Shown here: positions 56,446 to 64,000 of the stretch, piece by piece
How the letters are laid out: every line of letters begins with the position of its first letter
Numbering within the stretch: position 1 is the first letter of the stretch
NCBI RefSeq assembly: GCF_030272615.1
Contig: NC_081406.1
Span: 167,197,521-167,261,520, forward strand
Direction: 5' to 3'
From: Cryptomeria japonica
Taxonomy: Eukaryota > Streptophyta > Pinopsida > Cupressales > Cupressaceae
Length of the DNA stretch: 64,000 nucleotides
Translations under genes and position numbers: made by a program
Notes under the pieces: generated by a model
The model's input: only the letters and a program-made list of their open reading frames with translations
Databases searched by the model: none
What the model was told of the DNA's origin: nothing

Positions 56446-57421
56446 TTCATTGGCTAGGCAATATTATATCATGTGCATTCATATTGGGGGTTTAATATTC
56501 CAAAAAATATGGTGCAATATATTGCCTATTGATGAAAATAGGGGGGGTTTAATTCTGAGTATGAAAAAATATAATATTTGGTATAAATAGGGGGGCTTTT
56601 AATTTGGGTTGTGTATTGGGAGGGGTTGACAAAAAAAGAGTTTAGGGCAATATTTTTTGAAAATAGGGGGATTTTTTAGTATGCCATGAACACATGTGCT
56701 ATAACCCAGGTTCACTAAGTGAAGCCCCCTCTGTTTAATAGGTGATAGTACATGTGACATGATTTTGGAATCTCCAATAATTTTCAACAAAATATTAATT
56801 TTTGGCTAGTTTTTTTGGCTTTTGTGACACTATTAGCATCAACTTCAATCCTTATTAATGGTCTCAATGGTGTCTAAAATTTTATTTCAAAAGGAGAATC
56901 ATATCTTATAGTAGACTTAGTCCCACTTGTTTTAACTGAATGTGAAAAGTGATATATAAATGTAAACAACCACTTGAGTAATGTGACTTTATTCTAGAGT
57001 TTGTGTCCTCATATTTATATATAAGGGAATTCTGTTCTTTGAAAAGGGTTTTGAATTTGGAAAATTAAAATTTTAGGTAAGTAGCTAAGTTGATTTAGGT
57101 ATTCCTTATAAGTTCAGAAAGAGAATGTTGTAATCATGGGGGCTTCGCTTAGTGAACCTGGGTTATATCATGTGCATTCATGGCATAGTAAAGAATCCCC
57201 CCATTTTCAAAAAATATTGCCTTAACTCCTTTTTTTCACCCCCTCCCAATACACAACTTGAATTAAAAACTCCCCTATTTTCACCAAATATTGTATTTTT
57301 TCATAGCCCTAATTAAAACCTCCCCTATTTTCACTAGATAGGCAATATATTGTTAAAGTTTTTTGGGATATTAAAACCCAAAATATGAATGCACGTGATA
57401 TAATATTGCCTAGCTAGTGAA
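56446..57421. mobile_element. 976-bp foldback element with about 285-bp inverted arms
   Basis: The left arm 56446-56730 and right arm 57138-57421 are imperfect reverse complements. They share the outer TTCA-TGGCTAGGCAATATTA and the inner ATAACCCAGGTTCACTAAG. Each arm carries repeated A-rich/G-run words of the AAAATAGGGGGG type. The 407-bp centre has no coding frame. No clear TSD was found. Confidence 0.85.
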
Positions 57422-58228
57422 GCCATTATGGTTGTAATCTTCTTTGAATTAATATCATACAGTTCAATTATGGTATATATGAATAGGATGTCATAGTGTT
57501 GTCTCCTATAATGTAATGCAATGTTTTTTTGATCAATTATAATCAAGAATTATTGAGGTCTTCATTGCACATTTATTGTAATAAATTTTTAATTGATACT
57601 TTCTATTAAAGTAATAAAATATTCTTTCTTTTTTCTTTTAGTTAAATGTTGGGGATACTATTGATATATTAAGGATTTGTAAGAAGAATAACATTGTTGG
57701 CTAATATCAAGTTACCTTATTGTAATACAATAATGCTTAATTACCGACTAAATTATTGTTTAAGTTGTTATTGAGAGGTGTTGCATAATTCATGACTTTG
57801 TAATGGATAAGGCATTGTATAATCGTGTTTTTTTGTTGAAAACTAGGAAAGAATCAACAAAATTGAAAATCCAGAGTCTATTTTACTATTAATTATTTAG
57901 TGATTTTTTATTTCACATCATAATTAAATGGATCTTAGAGGGCTTTTAGAAAATTAAGCAAGTTATCTTACCAATCTTGACCTTATTGTGTGATGTCATG
58001 TAAATATAAACCCACCTTAGTTTGATAGAGCCTAAAATGAAAGGGAATTTGAAGAAAATCATCTATTAAGTTGGCCACTATCATGATCTTGCTGACTATA
58101 AGAATTAGCTTACCTTTAGAGAAGATTAGGGAAGCAGAAGTTGGAAACAACCATGATGAACCTAGTTCAACAAAGACAACCTCAAGGAGTGATTAACAAG
58201 AGCTTGTAGTTGTAAATGATAAGGAGTT
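57422..58228. other. Non-coding interval, possibly including LINE 5' UTR
   Basis: AT-rich without coding motifs to about 58050. From about 58050 it may be LINE leader. No promoter could be recognised. Confidence 0.45.
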
Positions 58229-59851
58229 TTGGAGGGGATTCTACGAATGGAGGGAAATTTGAATTCTGCGAATGGAGGGAACAACGTGGCTGGTTTTTCC
58301 TCTAGTTTTGTAGCCTCTGCAGCTCAAGGACAACTTGTCTCTTTGGGATCTACGAGGGATGATGAGGATGGTCGAAAGGATGGGGACCCACGGCATCGGG
58401 ACCCTCCTCTTGTCTTTAAAAATACTGAAGATTCTTCAAAGTTGGGTCATGAAATCTTGAACGCGGAGCTAGATAAGATGGCTGAAGACAAGGTGGTCAA
58501 ACCCTGGAACAACTTATTTGCAAACAAGCCTACTGGTAAATCTACCTTTCCCTCTGTGGAAGATATTTCTGATAAGAAGGTAGGCAGATTAGCTATTGCA
58601 GTATCGGACGTGGTCATAGATCACAGTATTTCTCTTATGACATTTTCTCTTGTGGGGAAATTTGTTGGACCTATACCTAATATTGAAGTTGTTAGGTCTT
58701 TTGTGAAGAGAAAATGGAGGGTGAAAGGACAGGTTGATGTTTCAGCCTTGTCAAGGGTTTTTTTTGTCTTTTCCTTCTCCTATGGTGAAGAATTGGAAAT
58801 GGCTCTGAGTGGAGGACCCTGGATGCTTGGGAAGTCTTCTTTATCTTTAAGAAAATGTTCTCCAAAAATGGAACTCAATGACTCCTTTTTCGAATCTGCT
58901 CCAGTTTGGGTGTGACTCCCTGGTTTGCCACTGGAATTTTGGTTGGAGGACGTGTTCTCAGGCATTGCTAAATTCTTCAGGGAGCTTGTGGCTATAAACT
59001 CCATGACAGCAATGTGAAAGAGACTGGTGTATGCGAGGATATGCGTTAATATGTCACAGAACATAGACCTTCCTAGCTCTATCGAAATAAATTCGAAGCT
59101 AGGTAAGTGGGAACAAATCATAGAGTTTGAATCCCTCCCCTTCGTGTGATTTTCATGTAAGAAAGATGGACATTGGGCAAAGGCTTGTCCTAGTAACCCA
59201 AAGAATGCTCAGAAGAACAATAATCATGTCAAACAGATCTGGAAAGAGAAGCAGAACAAAAATGAGGAGGGTAGAATGAAAGGAGGAACCTGACTCCCTA
59301 GTAACTCAAAAGATATAACGAGGGATGAAAGGAAAGCTACTCCTTCCAAGGAGGTTCCTCAGAAGGAAATCAGAGAAGATGGAGAGAATGTATTTGAAGT
59401 TAAAACAAGCAATGGCTTTGAAGCTTTACAAATTCAAGAAGAAGAAAATGTAATTATAGAAGAAATTCTTGAAGACGGTGAGATTGGAGACACAAATGAA
59501 TCACAATATGTGATTCCAAAAGATATAGAACAGGAATGCAATAAAGTGTGTTCAAAGGACTCTGAAGTTCCAGATGTAATCTTTGAAGAAAAGACCCAGT
59601 TTAGATCGCCCCAGGTTAACCTTAACTCTCTATTCCAAAACTTTGGGACAGATTCACCCACCTCATCTCAACAAAAAGGAGATCCTTGGAATAGTAAGAA
59701 GTTTGCATATAAAGATGAAGAAGATGAAGAGTTAATAGAAGTGGGAAAAATAAAAACAAGAAAACAGGGTGTACTAATGGTGTTAAAACTAGAACTAGAT
59801 CTAAGGCGGATATTGGTCTTTCTAAATCTCCACAAGGGCGCAAAACTATGA
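58229..59851 (+). pseudogene. LINE ORF1 (DUF4283 domain, knuckle-like motif)
   Basis: A single phase of 541 codons. Residues about 125-230 match the plant LINE ORF1 DUF4283 pattern: LMTFSLVGKFVGPIPNIEVV, RKWRVKGQVDVSALS, VFFVFSFSYGEELEMALSGG, PWMLGKSSLSL. After a stop comes LPGLPLEFW, then ARICVNM, then FSCKKDGHWAKAC, a knuckle whose first Cys position is a stop codon. The C-terminal third is acidic and polar. All four internal stops are TGA (58913, 59015, 59147, 59291). ORF1 proteins bind element RNA and chaperone retrotransposition. The start at 58229 is the first ATG; an upstream start is possible. Confidence 0.85.
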
Positions 59852-59936
59852 AGTGGCACAGGGATCAGGAGAGAAAACAAAATATAGCCGATGGAAGGCA
59901 GCGAACCATTCAGGAATCCTGCTCCTAGGTTTCCAA

Positions 59937-62900
59937 ATGAAGGTAATTTCTTGGAACATTAGAGGCCTAAATAGTCTCCATAAGCAGGATGTGCTCATGA
60001 ATTTTATCAGAGATCATAAGCCGGACATTATCCTACTTTAGGAAACTAAAATGAGTAAGGAAACTTTTGAAAAATTAAAATTCTTTAAACTTGGGGGTGT
60101 ACGTGGCAGTAGTTCTAATGGAGCATCTGGTAGGGTTGCCATATTTTGGAATAAGAAAACTATTGATGGAGACCTGATTGATGAAGATGGTAATATCATT
60201 TCTATGAGAGTCAAATGCATTGCTGAAGGACAGGACTGGGTGGTTACCAACATTTATGTTGCCAACTCTAAAGCTGCTCAGAGCAAGTTCTAGGACAAAA
60301 TCCAGCAGAAAAGAGGGACTTTTTCCCAGGAGAGCTGGCTTTTGATGGGAGATTTCAACACTCCTTTGCAAGAGATTGAAAAATTTGGTGGAACCCAAGC
60401 TCAACTGGATAGCAGGATTGATCTTATGGACTTTATCAATGCCAATGCCCTCATTGATGTAGACCTTTCTAGAGCTTCCTACACTTGGTCTAATCGTAGG
60501 GATGGAGGAGAACTTATTCAGGTAAGGCTTGATAGATCTCTTATTACTCCTAACTGGGTCCTTAAATATAGATGTTCTCTATCTTTTATTAACAGAATTG
60601 GATCGGACCATTATCCTATTTCTTTTGTTGCTGATTCTATTAAGGGTAAACGTTGCTTTCCCTTCTGGTTTGAAAAAATGTGGATCTCACACCCTTCCTT
60701 GGAAGCCTCCATTTTCAAATGGTGGAATATAACTGTGGATGGTTTTGCCATGTTCAAAGTTGCTACAAAGTTAAGAAATATCAAAGATAACATCAAGGTT
60801 TGGAATAAAAAGGTTTTTGGGGACATTTTTGAATCTAAGAGGAAGCTCAAGGAGGAATTAGAATAGATTCAAGATTCTATTCACAAACATGGCTATAAGA
60901 ATGTCCCCAAGGCTAAAGAAGATGAGGTTCTAACCAAATTACACAACACTATTTCTAGAGAAGAAATCTACTAGAGGCAGAGATCCAGGGCAATTTGGTT
61001 AGAGGCTGGTGATAGAAATACCAAATTCTTTCATATGACATCAATGAAGCATAAAGTGGCAAGTAGAATTTACAGATTAATTGTTAATGATAAAATTATT
61101 GTCAAAGATGATGATATAGCTGATGAAGCTGTAAGGTTCTTCTCTAACCTTCTGACTGGTAGCAAGGAACTTGACCTTGTTAAGCAGCAAGATCTGGTTG
61201 AAAATATTCCTAAGATTATTGAACTTGATCAGAATAGGATTTTATCTACCATTCCCTCAGTTGATAAAATTAAAAGAGTTGTTTTCTCCTTCCAAGGGGA
61301 TAAGGCACCAGGTCTAGATTGATTCCCCATGTTTTTGTTTTAGGAATATTGGCACATTGTTGGGGCTGATGTGGTCAATGCTGTCAAAGAATTCTTTGGT
61401 TCTAGAAGAATTCTTAAAGAAATCAACTCTACCTTCATTGCTCTAATTCCTAAGGTGGCTGGAGCTGAGTCTATGGGTAAGTTTAGGCCAATAAGTTTAT
61501 GCAATTCTTTTTACAAGATCATCTCAAAAGTCCCGACTTCTAGATTGCTGGTTGTTCTTCCTCTTGTTATCTCTAAGGAGCAAAAAGGATTTGTCCTAGG
61601 TAGGCAGATTTTGGACTCTATAATTCTTGCGCATGAGAATATCCATTCTCTTAATGTTGCAAGAAAAGAGGGATTCCTCATAAAGGTAGATTTGGCAAAA
61701 GCCTATGATAGGGTTGAATGATAGGTCCTTTTCAAGATTATGGAAGCCTTTGGATTTGATGAGAAGGTTATCAAAATCACTAGAGAGTTGATATCTTGGC
61801 CAAATTTTTCTATTCTTGTGAATGGTTCTCCTTCTAGATTTTTCAAGTCTTCAAGGGGTCTTAGGAAAGGAGATCCTATCTTGCCTATTCTTTTCACTAT
61901 TTTGGCGAAATGTTTGAGTAGACTGATCCATAACTTGAAGGAGAAAAGGATCATCATAGGATTGTAACCCTCTTCAGCTAATTTCTCCTACACTCATCAA
62001 CAGTTTGTTGATGATACTATATTATTGGGATACTCTTTTGTGAGTGAAGCTTCTACCTTCAAAAATGCTCTCAGCTCTTATTCCCTTGCTACTGGCCAGC
62101 AGGTTAATTGGGACAAATCTGCTATTTTCTTCATCAACACTCCTTTGTTGAGGCAACAGAGGATTGCTAACATTATGGGTTGTAAGGTTGAGCTGCTCCC
62201 CTCTACTTATTTGTGCCTCCCTCTTGGTTTGGCTCCTCCAAACTCTTTCTGGAATTATTTGATTGATAAGTTCAACAAAAAATTGGCTGGATGGAAAGGC
62301 TCTATGTTGTCACAGGCTGGTAAGCTTCAGCTTCTTCAAGCTACCCTTCAGAATCTTCCTGTTTATGCTCTTAGTTTGTTTAGTATACCGGTCAAATTTG
62401 CTGAAGTGTTAGAAAGAATTCAGAAAATATTTCTTTGGTCTGGTGTGGAAGATAAGAAAAGGAATGCTTTGGTTGCTTGGGATAAAGTCTGTGGTCCTAA
62501 AAGTAGTGGGGGGTTAGGTATCAAATCCTTTAAACCTTTCAATAAAGCTTTGTTAGCCAAACAAGTTTGGAGGGCCTATGGTATTAAGAGAGATTGGAGT
62601 ATGGTGTGGTTTGACAAATACATCCATAATCAACCCATTCATTGCCTTCTCTATTCTAAAGATATCCTCGCAGGATCTTTAATTTGGAATAGTATGATAA
62701 AATCTATTAAAGTTGCTAAAGCTGGAGCTGGCTGGGTCCTTGGTAAAGGTAACAAAATTAGATTTTGGGAGGATGTCTGGATCAAAGATGAGCCTCTTTT
62801 TAACCAAGACTGCAGCCATATCATAGAAGATTGTAAAAGGAGGTTTGGTTCTATGGTCTGTAACTATTGGGAGGAGAATAAATGGGTTAGACTTGATGTT

Positions 62901-64000
62901 GTCTATGCTGGATTCTCTTCGCTCCAGCATGATTTGTTGTCCTTTTCTGTCAGCAAAGACTCAGATGATGTCTTCTTATGGAAGAGTAATCCCAGGGGTA
63001 CTTTTACTGTTGCTTCTGCTTACAAAAAGATATCTACTCAGGCTTGTAGCCCTATATGGTCTAAAGTTTGGAATAGATTCCTCATTCCTAAAGTTAATAT
63101 GTTTTTCTGGCTTGCCATTCATAACAAGATTCTCACTATTGATAACCTGGCCATAAGAGGATTTATGATCCCTAATAGGTGTGAGTTACGTCAGAAAGAG
63201 GCTGAGTCTATGGATCATTTGTTCATTCACTATTCTTTTACCTAGGAAATCTAGGGCAAAGTGTGGACGCAATGGAAAGTTGATTGGGTTATGCAGAATA
63301 GTTTTAAGGAAGTCCTTTGGCATTGGATTTTCCCTACCAAGTTTCCCATCATCAAGACCCTTTGGTCCTTTCTTCTTCCTATGACCTGTTGGCATATTTG
63401 GAAGGAGAGAAACAATAGAATTTTTAGGGAGACTAAGTGTTCTTCTCAGGTGGTCTTTGAAAAGATTTGTAGGGCTATGAAAGAAAACTTCAACACCAAT
63501 CACAAAAGCAACAAGCAGTGTAGTTATATTGATATGAATGATAATGAGAAAAGGATTTTAACAGAATGGAAATTAATGAATAAGGTTTGGAAGTCTAATC
63601 TAAAGAGTAGAAGAGATAATGTGGTCTGGAGGTTCCCACCTCATGATTGGGTGAAGGTGAACTTTGATGGTGCAGCTAAAGGAAATCCGGGTAATGTTGG
63701 TGGGGGAGGTGTTATCAGAAACTCTTATGGCTTTTGTGTTGTTGTGATTGCTTCTCCCTTTGAAATTCAAAACAACCATGTGGCAGAAGCTATGACTATG
63801 TTAAAATGTCTTCAGCTTGCTCAGGGTTTCAATTTTAAAAAAATTTGGCTGGAGGGGGATTCCCTAAATATTATTTAGGCTATTAAAGGTATTAGTTCCT
63901 CTTCTTGGAATATCCAAAATATCATCGATAAGGCTAAAAAAAAATGTTAGATTCCTGTGATAGTGTGGTTATTATCCATACCTTTAGGGAAGGTAATAGG
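59937..64000 (+). pseudogene. LINE ORF2: endonuclease, reverse transcriptase, RNase H (partial)
   Basis: One phase of 1354 codons from MKVISWNIRGL to the window edge. The endonuclease has WNIRGLN, ETK, the GDFNTPL motif, RLDRSLI and GSDHYPI, so all catalytic residues are seen. RT has GKFRPISLCN, VDLAKAYDRVE, GLRKGDPILP and FVDDTILLG (Val where Ala is usual). The Cys-rich module near 63180-63240 has lost two ligands (CELR, HYSFT). RNase H has VNFDGAAKGNPG, VAEAMTMLKC and EGDSLNII with all acids. Twelve stops: TAG at 60039, 60291, 60864, 60972, 61341, 61722, 63243, 63876 and 63948; TGA at 61320 and 61719; TAA at 61965. No indel disrupts the frame. Confidence 0.92.

Larger units (their letters stand above)
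58229..64000 (+). mobile_element. Plant L1-type LINE, cut by the window end
   Basis: ORF1 (DUF4283 type with a knuckle-like motif) is followed after about 85 bp by ORF2 with endonuclease, RT, Cys-rich and RNase H domains. Both frames are free of frameshifts but contain nonsense codons: four in ORF1, twelve in ORF2. The 3' end, poly(A) tail and TSD lie outside the window. The relic at 10414-10751 belongs to the same broad family. Confidence 0.92.

Overview
The window reads as a transposon-dominated piece of a seed-plant nuclear genome. The repeat content suggests a large gymnosperm (conifer-like) genome, but nothing here proves the species. I found no intact single-copy host gene. Nearly everything recognisable is LTR retrotransposon, LINE or foldback sequence, together with the duplications and nested insertions they leave. 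Many coding frames are broken by nonsense codons rather than frameshifts.

Layout. 1-415: an acidic protein tail with a 65-bp duplication. About 416-4885: a truncated Ty3/gypsy element on the minus strand (gag, protease, partial RT, PBS, one LTR); its RT core is replaced by a perfect 35-bp-arm palindrome. 4886-6190: AT-rich nested direct and inverted repeats. 6190-9540: a non-coding LTR-like segment with ten copies of a palindromic motif. 9690-10200: CGATT-rich and SINE-like sequence. 10414-10751 and 14192-14290: a LINE RNase H relic split by a 3.4-kb non-autonomous LTR element (10752-14191). 14398-18985: a complete non-autonomous Ty1/copia element with 5-bp TSDs that keeps only gag, protease and an in-frame tail. 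19380-30545: a diverged tandem segmental duplication carrying solo LTRs and nested insertions.

31634-47456: a 15.8-kb Tat-type Ty3/gypsy element on the minus strand. It has LTRs, PBS, gag, protease, RT, RNase H, integrase and a PPT. Between integrase and the 3' LTR, on the opposite (plus) strand, lies a 641-codon plant mobile domain (PMD) frame. That frame has no frameshift but sixteen internal stops: thirteen TAG, three TGA and no TAA. Palindromic elements lie on both sides of the Tat element.

48300-58200: relics of a possible non-LTR ORF, a copia 3' end with its LTR, a solo LTR (51589-53057), a gypsy integrase pseudogene (53230-54130) and a 976-bp foldback element (56446-57421). 58229-64000: a plant L1-type LINE with ORF1 and ORF2 in continuous frames, killed only by nonsense codons and cut by the window edge.

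The elements do not form a pathway. Their relation is stratigraphic: nested insertions date one another. The two best leads are the antisense PMD frame with its CHG-type nonsense signature, shared by the LINE, and the long direct duplications that abut LTRs of one TGTAATG/ATTACA-ended family.
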